64,000 nt of DNA from Bradyrhizobium sp. BR13661 (GCF_029892425.1 NZ_JARXWB010000015.1:124001-188000); one strand, 5' to 3'. Shown: positions 8,338-20,432, numbered from the stretch's first letter. Program-made: numbers and translations. Notes: generated by a model not told the origin, from the letters alone.

Positions 8338-8369
8338 GGTGGGCAAAGGCGCGCTGCGCCGCGCCCACC
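8338..8369. repeat. Short palindromic intergenic element
   Basis: GGTGGGC and GCCCACC enclose a GC-rich inner stem. It lies between the hotdog gene and the diguanylate cyclase gene and resembles the small GTGGGC...GCCCAC elements common in Bradyrhizobium intergenic DNA. It may also end the upstream transcript. Confidence 0.5.
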
Positions 8370-8493
8370 ACTTCGGCGAACCTTCAACGAATTTACCTTC
8401 CGTCAAGCACGGCTCGCGATCAGGCGAGATCTGTAAAGACGGCCTTAGCATCCTCTCGTCATTGGTCATCCGCAAGAGAAGGGATGCTCTGGA

Positions 8494-9714
8494 ATGCTGT
8501 CCGACGGCGGACGATACAGCTTGCCGCGCTGGCGCGCGATGCGATGGTTGACCGACGTCGGCCCCGACGTGCCGGCCGACATTCGCGCAGCCCTCATCGC
8601 CCAACTCTTCGGTGCGTTTCCGATCTTTGCGGGCGGCGCCATCAATTCCGTCGCGATCGCGGCCATCATCGCCTATCGTCTGCAGACGGGGCCGCTTGTC
8701 GCCTGGTTCGTGCTCGAACTCGCGATTTGCCTTACGCGCCTTGCGATCCTGGTCGCGGCGCATCGTGCGACCCGGCTGCACCGGCCCACCCCGACCGACC
8801 TTCATCTCCTGTTCTCGATGGCCTGGAGCCTGAGCCTCGGACTGGGCGCGGTGGCCAGCATCGCGAGCGGCGACTGGCTCGTCGCGATGCTTGCCTCGAT
8901 GTCCACCGCAGCCATGATCGGCGGCATCTGTTTCCGCAATTTCGGCGCGCCGCGATTTGCCGGAGTCATGATGCTGATCTGCCTCGGCCCCATCGTCATT
9001 TACATCGCCTTTCTCAGCGAGCCGATGCTCTACATCATGATCTATCAGATCCCGATGTATCTCGCGGCGATGGCGGGCGCGGGCTTCCGGCTCAACAGGA
9101 TGCTGATCACGACCATGCGGGCCGAGCGCGAAAACAACCGCCGTGCGCACCATGACGCACTCACAGGGCTGCTCAACCGCGCCGGATTGATCGATGCGCT
9201 GGAAACGAGGCTCGCGCAATCCCGTCGTGGGGGCCGCCCTATCGCCCTGTTCTTCGCAGATCTCGACGAGTTCAAGCCGATCAACGACACGTTCGGGCAT
9301 GCTGCCGGCGACAAGGTGCTCGAGGGCGTCGCGGAGCGATTGCGCAGCGTGGTGCCCGAAGGCGCGGCCATCGCGCGGATGGGCGGTGACGAATTCGTCG
9401 CCTTGGTGGATGGCGTCACGGCCGAGCAGGCGCTGGCCATGGGACAACGCTTCGTCGGAGAGATCGCGGCGCCCTATCAGGTCGATGGCGAGACCCGCGT
9501 CGTGATCGGTGCCAGCGTTGGCATCGCGCTGTCACCTGACCATGGGTCCCGAGTGGACGAGTTGCTTGCGGTCGCAGATGCGGCACTCTACGAGGCCAAA
9601 TCGAGCGGCAAGTCCCGTTGCTGCCTGGCTGCGATTGATGTGAACCTGGCTGCGCTGCGCCGGCTTCAGCGCGGCAGCATGTGCGCCACGCCTGGGAGCA
9701 GCGTAGCAGCCTGA
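8494..9714 (+). CDS. Membrane-bound diguanylate cyclase (GGDEF)
   Basis: A 406-residue protein that makes cyclic di-GMP from two GTP. About five or six membrane helices lie between residues 33 and 200. A short linker leads to a GGDEF domain from about residue 213 (HHDALTGLLNRAGL), with FFADLDEFKPINDTFGHAAGD and an intact catalytic GGDEF at 297-301. The allosteric RxxD inhibitory site, expected nine residues before it, is missing (the region reads VPEGA), so feedback inhibition by product is unlikely. No EAL domain follows. The gene is monocistronic, and the next gene is convergent. Confidence 0.92.
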   Translation: MLSDGGRYSLPRWRAMRWLTDVGPDVPADIRAALIAQLFGAFPIFAGGAINSVAIAAIIAYRLQTGPLVAWFVLELAICLTRLAILVAAHRATRLHRPTPTDLHLLFSMAWSLSLGLGAVASIASGDWLVAMLASMSTAAMIGGICFRNFGAPRFAGVMMLICLGPIVIYIAFLSEPMLYIMIYQIPMYLAAMAGAGFRLNRMLITTMRAERENNRRAHHDALTGLLNRAGLIDALETRLAQSRRGGRPIALFFADLDEFKPINDTFGHAAGDKVLEGVAERLRSVVPEGAAIARMGGDEFVALVDGVTAEQALAMGQRFVGEIAAPYQVDGETRVVIGASVGIALSPDHGSRVDELLAVADAALYEAKSSGKSRCCLAAIDVNLAALRRLQRGSMCATPGSSVAA

Positions 9715-9749
9715 GGGCGATCGTTCCTCGCTAGACCTGGCGTGCCGGG

Positions 9750-10796
9750 CTATCGGAACGCGCGATCCAGATACGAATCCAGTCTTGCTTGCGACACGGC
9801 ATCGAGCGCGCTCTGTTCCGTTGGAGAGCGAACGCCTCCCCTCTGCAAAGCCGATCTCCCCAGCCCCCCGGGGACAACAGCCGCAACTGCTCGCCCGGAG
9901 GTTCCTTTTGGCGTATCCAGAGACAGACCGATAATCAGTGCGTGTTTGTCGAGGCGCGATCCGCCAGCTGTGATACTTGCCGGACTGAGGAGACCCCATC
10001 CGTTCCCGGCGGGCGCGACAATGACATGAGGGGATACCGACCCGGACAGGGTCGTTGTGAACGTCAGCTGATCGGCGAACACCGTTGAATTGGACTTGTC
10101 GATTGAGAGATTTCTGATCTCGTTCAGGTCAAAGAACGTCGAGATCAGCTCATCAATTCCGATCTTGCCCGCAATCGGATAGGCATAGTTCGGAGATCTG
10201 TAGTCCGAGCCGCAACCGCGTCGACCGTCTTCCATCGGATAACCGATATCCCAGTTTTCCAGCAAATCCTTAGCCGTCTCGCTGACGATGAAGTGTCGGA
10301 TATTCTGGCGTTTGAAGTCCCCGCCCGCCGACAAACCGATGCCGGCCGATCCATTCGTCATGAATTTGACAGGGTCGGCGACGCCGGACGCGCCGTTGTC
10401 CTCCGTGATATCGAATGAAAAATCGTAGGCGATGCCAGTCTGGATATATTTGTCGTAGATGGCACGCTCGTGAGCGTTCATTCGCGTCCTCATTCGCGGA
10501 TCCCAAGGCATCCCGCGCAGTCGCGTAAGGTACTCGATGATAGCAGGGTTGGGAGGATCTTCCTTATTCAGAAGCTCGATCGCCTTGTCCTGAATGGCAA
10601 GCCGCGTTTCGCAACGAATGTACTGCACGAGGATCGGTGTCGGAACGCCCGTGGCCTCTTGCTGAACCGGATGGATTGAACATCCGGCAAGTGCAACGGC
10701 GACAAGCAACGCGAGATATCGCGCTGCCCTCCCGGGCAAAACGCTTTTGCTGCCGCCTAGAATACGACCCCGAATTCCCTCCAAGGCTGGATGCAT
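9750..10796 (-). CDS. Hypothetical lipoprotein
   Basis: A 348-residue protein of unknown function. From the ATG at 10796 it has a basic N-terminus, a hydrophobic stretch RYLALLVAVALAGC and a lipobox (LAGC), so it is predicted to be lipid-anchored, probably in the outer membrane. The rest is soluble, has no recognised catalytic motif and ends in a basic helix. An upstream in-frame start at 10841 exists but places a charged segment before the signal peptide. Base composition here looks lower in GC than the neighbours, as in the TPR gene upstream, so both may be accessory. The 260 bases upstream to 11056 show no other gene. Confidence 0.65.
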   Translation of the reverse strand: MHPALEGIRGRILGGSKSVLPGRAARYLALLVAVALAGCSIHPVQQEATGVPTPILVQYIRCETRLAIQDKAIELLNKEDPPNPAIIEYLTRLRGMPWDPRMRTRMNAHERAIYDKYIQTGIAYDFSFDITEDNGASGVADPVKFMTNGSAGIGLSAGGDFKRQNIRHFIVSETAKDLLENWDIGYPMEDGRRGCGSDYRSPNYAYPIAGKIGIDELISTFFDLNEIRNLSIDKSNSTVFADQLTFTTTLSGSVSPHVIVAPAGNGWGLLSPASITAGGSRLDKHALIIGLSLDTPKGTSGRAVAAVVPGGLGRSALQRGGVRSPTEQSALDAVSQARLDSYLDRAFR

Positions 10797-11056
10797 GCTG
10801 TCCCCCCAACAAATTGGGCAGGGCAACACACGCGCAAGCAAAGGGGTCTCATGCCCCGGTCAGAAAATTCAAAAAAATGCGACCCCAAAAGACAGCGCGC
10901 GAGCTGCCTCAACTCAAGATAAGTATGCGGGGGATGCTATACCTTGAGTAAGCCGAGTCAAAAGGAAAATTGACGGCTGCCCGTTGATCCATCCGAACTG
11001 ATGCGGACCGATCACTCAACGCAGCCGCAAGGCGACCCCACCCCACACCGGAGCGA

Positions 11057-12736
11057 TCAGCGCCCCGCTCGCAGCGAGCCAATTTCAACGTCAGCAGCTT
11101 GCTTCTCGATAAATGTCTTCGGGCAGTCGGCAGCGGCTTGGTCGAACCGCCTCAACGCCTCTTCCTTCGTGCCGCTTTGCAGCGCGCGCTCCGCAATATA
11201 GAAATTCGCCTCGCAGACCTGCGCCTTCTTCTTCGCCGGGTTGGAATCATCCGCCGCGCCGAGCACTTGCTCCGGCGCCATCGTGCCGAGAAAGAGATTG
11301 ACGATAGGCGCGGGCCATTTCGTCGCGTCCAACTGCCTTGCTGCCTCGCTCAGCTGGCTCGGTTGGCCACTGCGCCTTGCAACAATTTCGCGCCATACGA
11401 CCGGATAGACATCCTTTGGATTGAGCTGGATCGACTGATCGAGATCGGCCAACGATTTTTCGAGTGAGCCAATCTGCCAATAGAACCTTGCACGATGAAA
11501 GTAGGCGCGCGCATTCTTCGCATCGAGTTGCAGGAGTTGATCGTAGTCCGCTATCGCGCGTTCGAAATCCCCCTTGGTTCTGTACGCGTTGCCACGATCC
11601 GATATGGCCTCCTTATCCTTGGGATTAAGGCGGATCGCGTTATCAAAGTCTGCGATCGCCCGGTCAAGGTCCCCTTTCGCGACGTAGGCCACTCCCCGAG
11701 CGCGGAGCAAAGGACCATCTCCCAAAGCGAGTACAATTGATTCACCAGCAACGAACGCGGAAATGGGCTCAGCGTCCTGACCTTGAGCCTGAGTTTGCCG
11801 ATCACCGGGGTTTGGTTGGTCCTGATGGGCCAGCAGGATCGCCTGATTGAAATCGGCAATGGCGCGATCGTAGTCGCCTTTTCGAGCATAGGCGACCCCG
11901 CGGCAGCCGTAGACAGATCGGCTTCTCGGGTTCAGCTCGATGATCCGGTCATAGTCGGCGATAGCGCGGTCGAATTCGCCCAGCTGAGAAAAGGATTCGG
12001 CTCGGAAGTAGTAGAAATATTCGTGTCTTGGCTTGATCGACATTGTTTGATCGAGCTCGGCCAATGCGCGCTCTCGGTTACCCTTGGCGAAGTAAACCCG
12101 GCCACGGCACAATTGGCCGCCGCCGGTTTGCGGGCTGATCTCGACCGCCCGATCACAGTCGACCATGGCCCGATCCACGTCGCCGGTGCGGATGTATGCG
12201 AGGCCTCGATCGACATGCACTATGACATTGTCAGGATGGACCAGAAGGGCTTGATCATAATCAGCGATGGCGTGGATAAAGTCGCGCCTCGTCCCGTGGA
12301 TTCGGGCGCGTCCTAGATATGCATATGTATTCTTGGGATCGAGCTCGATCACCTTGGCGTAGTCAGACAGCGCGGCATCGGGCTCTTGCTTTTGGAGATG
12401 CGCAGACGCCCTCGCAAGTCGAGCGCTCAGATTGTCTGGATAGCGCTCGATGATCTGGTCATAGTCTGCGATCGCACCGTCGATGTCGCCCTTTTGGCGG
12501 TAGAACATGGCGCGGCGGATATGCGCCATGACCGTACCTTGCAGCATAGGCGCCGCCTCGATCAGAGCGGTGCAGCCTGCGATCCGGTCATCGACACTGA
12601 AATTTCCGACCGCGTTGCACTTGGCGGACAAGGACATTTCGGCGCGGCCGCTTGATATTTCGAGCAGGGTCGCCAGCACCAACGCACTCACGCATGCTGC
12701 CACGCAAATCAGGGCGCGGCCTGTCATTCCCAACAT
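11057..12736 (-). CDS. Secreted tetratricopeptide-repeat protein
   Basis: A 559-residue protein. The N-terminus has a signal peptide (ALICVAACVSALVLATLLE). About ten TPR units follow between residues 70 and 450, with the repeated pattern GDxDRAIADYDxxIxLNPK of 34 residues. A sequence of about 40 residues rich in Gln and Pro (HQDQPNPGDRQTQAQ) interrupts the array near residue 310. The C-terminal NLFLGTMAPEQVL segment resembles that of periplasmic NlpI-like TPR proteins of Bradyrhizobium. It is probably a periplasmic scaffold for protein-protein contacts; partners are unknown. Confidence 0.8.
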   Translation of the reverse strand: MLGMTGRALICVAACVSALVLATLLEISSGRAEMSLSAKCNAVGNFSVDDRIAGCTALIEAAPMLQGTVMAHIRRAMFYRQKGDIDGAIADYDQIIERYPDNLSARLARASAHLQKQEPDAALSDYAKVIELDPKNTYAYLGRARIHGTRRDFIHAIADYDQALLVHPDNVIVHVDRGLAYIRTGDVDRAMVDCDRAVEISPQTGGGQLCRGRVYFAKGNRERALAELDQTMSIKPRHEYFYYFRAESFSQLGEFDRAIADYDRIIELNPRSRSVYGCRGVAYARKGDYDRAIADFNQAILLAHQDQPNPGDRQTQAQGQDAEPISAFVAGESIVLALGDGPLLRARGVAYVAKGDLDRAIADFDNAIRLNPKDKEAISDRGNAYRTKGDFERAIADYDQLLQLDAKNARAYFHRARFYWQIGSLEKSLADLDQSIQLNPKDVYPVVWREIVARRSGQPSQLSEAARQLDATKWPAPIVNLFLGTMAPEQVLGAADDSNPAKKKAQVCEANFYIAERALQSGTKEEALRRFDQAAADCPKTFIEKQAADVEIGSLRAGR

Positions 12737-12831
12737 GCAGTCCCCAGTTCAATTCCCAGGAACTGTCATAGCAACCCATCGAGCGTCTGCACAGCCCTTG
12801 GTTGCGGCCCTCGTAAGCGCGACGGCCTATC

Positions 12832-14031
12832 CTACGCGCGCTGCTCCATCATCCCCTGCAGCCGCACCAGTTCCACCTCGAGATCCCGCTCCACATCCGC
12901 CGCGCGGATCTCCAGCACGCGATAGTCCCGCGCCTCGAGCCAAGCCCGCCTTGACGCGCGATCGGCGGCAATCGTCTCGCCCTCGCCCGGGTTCACCAGC
13001 TCGATCGCGATCCGATGCGGGAAGGAGACGAAGTCCGGGATGTGGCGGCCGACCGGGGTCTGGCGCTTGAACTGACCTGCGAACCGGCGGTCGCGCGTCA
13101 GTGCCTGCCAGAGCAGGCGCTCGGCATCGGTCGGATTGCGGCGGAGCAGGCGGGCAAGGCCGCGCACGGTCGAGCCGCTGTCGGACACGCCGCCGCCCTG
13201 CCCGTGCTCGGCCAAGAGCGCGCGCAGGCGCGTCGCCTGCTCGCCGTCGAGCACGCCGCCCTTGGCCGGGCCCTTGCGCCCCTCCGCAATCGCCATGACG
13301 ACCCCATGCAGCGTGTGCATGTCCTGCTTGGTCGGCTCCATCCGGCTGAAGATGTTGCGCAGGTTCACCAGCATGGTGTCGCGTTTCTCGGCCGGGCGCA
13401 GGAATTCGACGCGGTCGAGCTCGCGGATGAGATTGTCGAAGAAGGCCTGCATCTGGTGCTGCGAGGCGCGCTCGGACCGCTCCGGCATGGCGTGCGGGAG
13501 CTCGCCGGAGGTGGCCCGCTTGAACCATTCATAGCCGACCAGCAGCACGGCCTGGGCAAGGTTCAGCGAGGCAAAGCCCGGATTGACCGGGAAGGTGATG
13601 ATGCGGTTGGAGAGCCCGACCTCCTCATTGGTCAGCCCCCAGCGCTCCCGGCCGAACAGAATGCCGGCTTTGCCGCCGGCCGCAACGTGCCCGGAAATCT
13701 CCGCCGCAGCCGCCTCCGGCCCGACCACCGGTTTGGCCTGGTCGTGGGGACGGGCCGTGGTGGCGAACAGCAGGTCGAGGTCAGCGACGGCCTCACCGAC
13801 CGTGTCGAACAATTCGACCTTTTCCAGAATGTGGTCGGCGCCGGCGGCGGCGCGCTGGGCGGCGATATTCGGCCAGCCGTCGCGGGGGTTGACGATGCGC
13901 AAGGCACTGAGGGCAAAGTTGCCCATGGCGCGCGCGGCCATGCCGATGTTTTCCCCGAGCTGCGGCTCGACCAGGATCACGATGGGACCGTCGAGGGCGA
14001 GGCCCGCCTTGCTCTTGTCAGTCCCCGACAT
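12832..14031 (-). CDS. trmJ: TrmJ-type RNA methyltransferase fused to a DUF559 nuclease-like domain
   Basis: A 399-residue fusion. Residues 14-250 are a SPOUT methyltransferase of the TrmJ family (VEPQLGENIGMAARAMGNF, GILFGRERWGLTNEE, NPGFASLNLAQAVLL), which 2'-O-methylates position 32 of tRNA. Residues 289-395 are a DUF559 domain of the VSR/PD-(D/E)XK endonuclease superfamily (RRNPTDAERLLWQAL, GRHIPDFVSF, WLEARDYRVLEI). The usual IELDGG strand reads IELVNPGEGE, so the residue after IEL is Val and nuclease activity is doubtful. A linker joins the parts. It is divergent from icd. The 337 bases between them (14032-14368) hold no gene that can be supported. Confidence 0.87.
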   Translation of the reverse strand: MSGTDKSKAGLALDGPIVILVEPQLGENIGMAARAMGNFALSALRIVNPRDGWPNIAAQRAAAGADHILEKVELFDTVGEAVADLDLLFATTARPHDQAKPVVGPEAAAAEISGHVAAGGKAGILFGRERWGLTNEEVGLSNRIITFPVNPGFASLNLAQAVLLVGYEWFKRATSGELPHAMPERSERASQHQMQAFFDNLIRELDRVEFLRPAEKRDTMLVNLRNIFSRMEPTKQDMHTLHGVVMAIAEGRKGPAKGGVLDGEQATRLRALLAEHGQGGGVSDSGSTVRGLARLLRRNPTDAERLLWQALTRDRRFAGQFKRQTPVGRHIPDFVSFPHRIAIELVNPGEGETIAADRASRRAWLEARDYRVLEIRAADVERDLEVELVRLQGMMEQRA

Positions 14032-14368
14032 CTCGTTTCGCTTTCATACTGTCTCTCCAAGGCCTTGGAGAGGCGCTCTTAGGAATTGATTCAAAGCCGG
14101 CCGCCGGCCGGCCCGCATGTCTGCCTGTCGTTTGCCTGTCCTGACAGAATTCTCAAGGGAAATAACGACTTGGAATCGGCTTTTGAATCTCGCCTGAAAC
14201 TTCACCCCGGCCCGGCCGCGGCGGCAGGCTCCGTCCCCCATCTGTGGAAGCTGGATGAGCTAAAAGTGCATAATCCCTCGGCTTTCGCCCGCTGCTATCA
14301 GGTGCTAAGAGGCGACGGATATTCCCGTGGCGCGCCAAGAGCGCCGTTCCGAAGAGGCTTCCCCGATC

Positions 14369-15583
14369 ATGGCAAAAATCAAGGTATCCAATCCCGTCGT
14401 CGAGCTCGATGGCGACGAGATGACCCGGATCATCTGGCAGTACATCAAGGACAAGCTGATCACCCCGTTCCTTGACGTCGAGCTGCTCTACTTCGACCTG
14501 GGCATGGAGTACCGCGACGAAACCAACGATCAGGTGACCATCGACGCCGCCGAGGCGATCAAGAAGGTCGGCGTCGGCGTCAAGTGCGCCACCATCACCC
14601 CGGACGAGGCCCGGGTGAAGGAGTTCAACCTCAAGCAGATGTGGAAGTCGCCGAACGGCACCATCCGCAACATCCTCGGCGGCGTGATCTTCCGCGAGCC
14701 GATCATCTGCAAGAACGTACCGCGCCTGGTTCCCGGCTGGACCAAGCCAATCATCATCGGCCGCCACGCCTATGGCGACCAGTACCGCGCCACCGACATC
14801 AAGTTCCCGGGCAAGGGCACCCTGTCGATGAAGTTCGTCGGCGAGGACGGCACCGTGATCGAGAAGGAAGTGTTCAAGGCTCCGGGCGCCGGCGTCGCCA
14901 TGGAGATGTACAATCTCGACGACAGCATCATCGACTTCGCCCGCGCCTCGCTCAACTACGGCCTGCTGCGCAACTACCCGGTCTATCTCTCGACCAAGAA
15001 CACGATTCTCAAGGTCTATGACGGCCGCTTCAAGGACATCTTCCAGGACATCTACGACCGCGAGTTCAAGAAAGAATTCGAGGCCAAGGGCCTGACCTAC
15101 GAGCACCGCCTGATCGACGACATGGTGGCCTCGGCGCTGAAATGGTCCGGCGGCTATGTCTGGGCCTGCAAGAACTACGACGGCGACGTGCAGTCCGACA
15201 CGGTCGCGCAGGGCTACGGCTCGCTCGGCCTGATGACCTCGGTGCTGCTCACCCCGGACGGCAAGACTGTCGAAGCCGAAGCCGCCCACGGCACCGTGAC
15301 CCGCCATTACCGCGAGCACCAGAAGGGCAAGGAGACCTCGACCAACTCGATCGCGTCGATCTTCGCCTGGACCCGTGGCCTCGCCCACCGCGCCAAGCTC
15401 GACAACAATGCCGAGCTCGCCAAGTTCGCGAACACGCTGGAGAAGGTCTGCGTCGACACCGTCGAGGAAGGCTACATGACCAAGGACCTCGCGCTCCTGG
15501 TCGGCGCCGACCAGCGCTGGCTCTCGACCACCGGCTTCCTCGACAAGGTCGCTGACAACCTGGTGAAGGCGCTGGCGGCGTAA
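14369..15583 (+). CDS. icd: NADP-dependent isocitrate dehydrogenase
   Basis: A 404-residue TCA-cycle enzyme that oxidises isocitrate to 2-oxoglutarate and CO2, producing NADPH. It is of the dimeric type shared by alphaproteobacteria and eukaryotes, recognised by NPVVELDGDEMTRIIW at the start, YRATDIKFPGKGTL, and the metal-binding LIDDMVASALKWSGG. The ATG at 14369 has GAAGAGG twelve bases before it; a frame opening 42 bases earlier adds an unrelated N-terminus. A Rho-independent terminator follows 45 bases after the stop, so the gene is monocistronic. Confidence 0.96.
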   Translation: MAKIKVSNPVVELDGDEMTRIIWQYIKDKLITPFLDVELLYFDLGMEYRDETNDQVTIDAAEAIKKVGVGVKCATITPDEARVKEFNLKQMWKSPNGTIRNILGGVIFREPIICKNVPRLVPGWTKPIIIGRHAYGDQYRATDIKFPGKGTLSMKFVGEDGTVIEKEVFKAPGAGVAMEMYNLDDSIIDFARASLNYGLLRNYPVYLSTKNTILKVYDGRFKDIFQDIYDREFKKEFEAKGLTYEHRLIDDMVASALKWSGGYVWACKNYDGDVQSDTVAQGYGSLGLMTSVLLTPDGKTVEAEAAHGTVTRHYREHQKGKETSTNSIASIFAWTRGLAHRAKLDNNAELAKFANTLEKVCVDTVEEGYMTKDLALLVGADQRWLSTTGFLDKVADNLVKALAA

Positions 15584-15628
15584 TTCGCCCGCGCATTATT
15601 TTCGCCCGATCGGGGTTAAACATCATGA

Positions 15629-15660
15629 TGGGCCGCGCTCAGGTGCGGCCCATTCGTTTT
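15629..15660 (+). terminator. Rho-independent terminator after icd
   Basis: TGGGCCGC pairs with GCGGCCCA around an eight-base loop and is followed by TTCGTTTT. Confidence 0.85.
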
Positions 15661-15686
15661 ATGAGAGCCCTTCGCGGAGACCCACC

Positions 15687-16187
15687 ATGTTCGTCAAGTT
15701 CGCTGCCCCCTGCCTGTTGTCACTTGCAGCCATGATTGGACCTGCAGCGGCTGCGGAGCTTCCGGACGCCATCGCCGCATCAGGCGAGAGCGTCGTGCTC
15801 AGCGTCCACGCCGAGGGCGCGCAGGTCTATGAATGCAAGGCTGGCGCCGACGGCAAGCTCACCTGGGCTTTCCTCGAGCCGATTGCGACGCTGCTCTCCG
15901 AGGGCAAGACCATCGGCCGCCACTATGCGGGGCCGAACTGGGAGCACGCCGACGGCAGCGCGGTGGTCGGCAAGGCCATCGGCAACGCGCCGGGCGCCAC
16001 GTCTGCCGATATCCCCTGGCTGAAGCTGGAGGTCGCCTCCCGCCGCGGCAGCGGCGTGCTGACGCCTGTGACCACCGTCCAGCGCATCAACACCCATGGC
16101 GGCAAGCTCGACGGCGCCTGCGACAAGGCCGGCGACTTCAAGAGCGCGCCCTACTCGGCCGACTACATTTTCCTCCGGAAAGGCTGA
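15687..16187 (+). CDS. DUF3455 family secreted protein
   Basis: A 166-residue protein with a signal peptide (CLLSLAAMIGPAAAAE). The mature part has the DUF3455 pattern: VYECKAG...WAFLEPIATL, GRHYAGPNWEHADGSAV, and a C-terminal YSADYIFLR. Family members occur in bacteria and fungi; the function is unknown. Two cysteines (in YECKAG and GACDKAG) could form a disulfide. It stands alone after the icd terminator and ends three bases before the stop of the convergent channel gene. Confidence 0.8.
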   Translation: MFVKFAAPCLLSLAAMIGPAAAAELPDAIAASGESVVLSVHAEGAQVYECKAGADGKLTWAFLEPIATLLSEGKTIGRHYAGPNWEHADGSAVVGKAIGNAPGATSADIPWLKLEVASRRGSGVLTPVTTVQRINTHGGKLDGACDKAGDFKSAPYSADYIFLRKG

Positions 16188-16190
16188 CGC

Positions 16191-17417
16191 TCAGCGGTCG
16201 GTGCCCTCAGGCTCCGCCTGCGCAAGCTCTGCCGCCGCGAGATCGCCGGTGTCGGCGAGCCGCGCCTTGGCGGTGGTATGGACGTGCTCGGCGAGCGTCG
16301 GCATGCGCGCGATCAGGGCGTGAAAATCCTGGACGTCGAGAACGAGCAGCCGGGTCTTGCGCATCGCCGTCACCGTGCCGCTGCGCTTCGTCTTATGTAG
16401 CAGCGCGATCTCGCCGAAGAAGGTGCCGTCGCCGAGCCGCACATGCTGGCTCGGCAGCATGATCTCGACCTCGCCCGCGGTGATGAAATACATCGATGAC
16501 GCCGCATCGCCTCGCCGTACCAGCACTTCGCCCTGCTCGATGGTGCGCGCCCGCAGGAGCCGCATGATGTCGGCGATCTCACCTGCCGACAGATGCGCGA
16601 ACAGCGGCACGCGGGCCAGCATGCCCCAGGTCACGACGAAGTCGCGCCGCTTCACTTCTTCCGCGAACGCCGAGGAGATGATCGCGACCGGCAGCGCGAT
16701 CATGGCGAAGCCGCTGATGATGGCAAACACCGAAATGAATTTTCCAAGCGGCGTCACCGGCACGACGTCGCCATAGCCGACGGTGCCGAGCGTCACGATC
16801 GCCCACCACATCGCATCCGGAATGGTGCCGAGCTTGTCCGGCTGCACGTCGCGCTCGATCGCGTAGAGCAGCGAGGCGAAGGTCAGCACCGCGCCGGTGA
16901 GGATGACGAGGCAGCCGATCAGCGCGCGCCGCTCGGCATGGACGGCGGCCAGCAGCGAGCGCATCGCCGGCGAATATCGTATCAGCTTGAAGAACGGCAG
17001 CACGCCGAGCGCGGCGAGCGTCGCATGCCGCCCCGTGACCAGCACGATCGCCGCCGGCAGGAACGCCATCAGGTCGATGATGCCGAGCGCCGAGAAGACG
17101 TAGCCGAGCCGGTCTGACAGCGCCGAGCCCTTGCGCGGCGTGTGGCCCGCCACCGTCCAGAGCCGCGCGGCATATTCCAGCGCGAACACGATGACGGCCA
17201 GGATCTTGATCGCCGAGAACAACGTGCCGAACTGCGCGTCCAGCTCCGGCACCGAGGCGAGCGTCATCGCGACCACGTCGAGCACGATGACGCTGACGAC
17301 CAGCTGGATGAACCGCGACCCGATCGAGTAGGCCAGCGGATCGTGCTCCAGCAATTCGTAGAGCCGATCCCTCAGATTGGGATCGGATGAGCCACGTCCT
17401 TGCGGAACGGGGCGCAT
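16191..17417 (-). CDS. Cyclic-nucleotide-gated potassium channel (MloK1-like)
   Basis: A 408-residue inner-membrane channel. Six helices span residues 30-240, with the selectivity filter TLGTVGYGDVVP and the pore helix DAMWWAIVTLG. The voltage-sensor-like S4 is poor in positive charges, as in MlotiK1. The C-terminal cyclic-nucleotide domain (about 275-390) has the phosphate-binding cassette FFGEIALL...RSGTV with the arginine that contacts the cyclic phosphate, so cAMP or cGMP binding is expected. It starts six bases after the alaS stop codon and is therefore likely cotranscribed with alaS. The physiological role is unknown. Confidence 0.9.
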   Translation of the reverse strand: MRPVPQGRGSSDPNLRDRLYELLEHDPLAYSIGSRFIQLVVSVIVLDVVAMTLASVPELDAQFGTLFSAIKILAVIVFALEYAARLWTVAGHTPRKGSALSDRLGYVFSALGIIDLMAFLPAAIVLVTGRHATLAALGVLPFFKLIRYSPAMRSLLAAVHAERRALIGCLVILTGAVLTFASLLYAIERDVQPDKLGTIPDAMWWAIVTLGTVGYGDVVPVTPLGKFISVFAIISGFAMIALPVAIISSAFAEEVKRRDFVVTWGMLARVPLFAHLSAGEIADIMRLLRARTIEQGEVLVRRGDAASSMYFITAGEVEIMLPSQHVRLGDGTFFGEIALLHKTKRSGTVTAMRKTRLLVLDVQDFHALIARMPTLAEHVHTTAKARLADTGDLAAAELAQAEPEGTDR

Positions 17418-17423
17418 GGCGAC

Positions 17424-20117
<2,694 letters not shown>

Positions 20118-20139
20118 GTTCATCCAATCGGGTGTGCTA

Positions 20140-20188
20140 GAGCATGATCCGGAAAAGTGTGAAGCGGTTTTCCGGAAAGATCATGCTC
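20140..20188. repeat. Rhizobiales intergenic palindrome (GAGCATGATC type)
   Basis: GAGCATGATC at one end and GATCATGCTC at the other enclose CCGGAAAA and TTTTCCGG arms. This is the very common rhizobial palindromic element. It lies just upstream of alaS and probably overlaps its promoter region. Confidence 0.85.
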
Positions 20189-20198
20189 AAACAAAGAG

Positions 20199-20227
20199 CT
20201 AAAGCGCGATGACTTATCGCGCTTTAG
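20199..20227. repeat. Second palindrome adjoining the first
   Basis: CTAAAGCGCGAT and ATCGCGCTTTAG form a 12-bp perfect stem around GACTT. It is the usual companion of the preceding palindrome and may act as a terminator or protein-binding hairpin. Confidence 0.7.
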
Positions 20228-20383
20228 GACCCGCTAATTTGCCAGCCAAACCGGTGATTTGGGCTGATATCTGCGGGCCAAAGCGCTTTTAGACAAGGCC
20301 AGTCTCGCTGTCCAGAAACTGTGCAAGAAGATCAAAGCGTTGCCGCAGCCGCGCAATCCCTTTGGAAAGCCGAAAAGGGCGCG

Positions 20384-20413
20384 TTGACAGGCTTGGCCGG
20401 CCTGTGGTCTTTA
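20384..20413 (+). promoter_or_regulatory. Candidate promoter of the gcv operon
   Basis: TTGACA at 20384-20389 is followed 18 bases later by TCTTTA at 20408. Transcription would start near 20420, about a dozen bases before the glycine riboswitch. The -35 is perfect, the -10 is weak. Confidence 0.45.
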
Positions 20414-20432
20414 CCCATCTGTATCGTACGGC

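Noticed and set aside
7858..9447. Open frame of 529 codons opposite the hotdog-like and diguanylate cyclase genes
   Set aside because: It spans two genes and an intergenic palindrome, and its translation has the Asp/His/Arg/Gly bias of an antisense frame.
14086..14475. Plus-strand open frame of 129 codons before icd
   Set aside because: It runs into icd in another frame and has no similarity to anything recognised.
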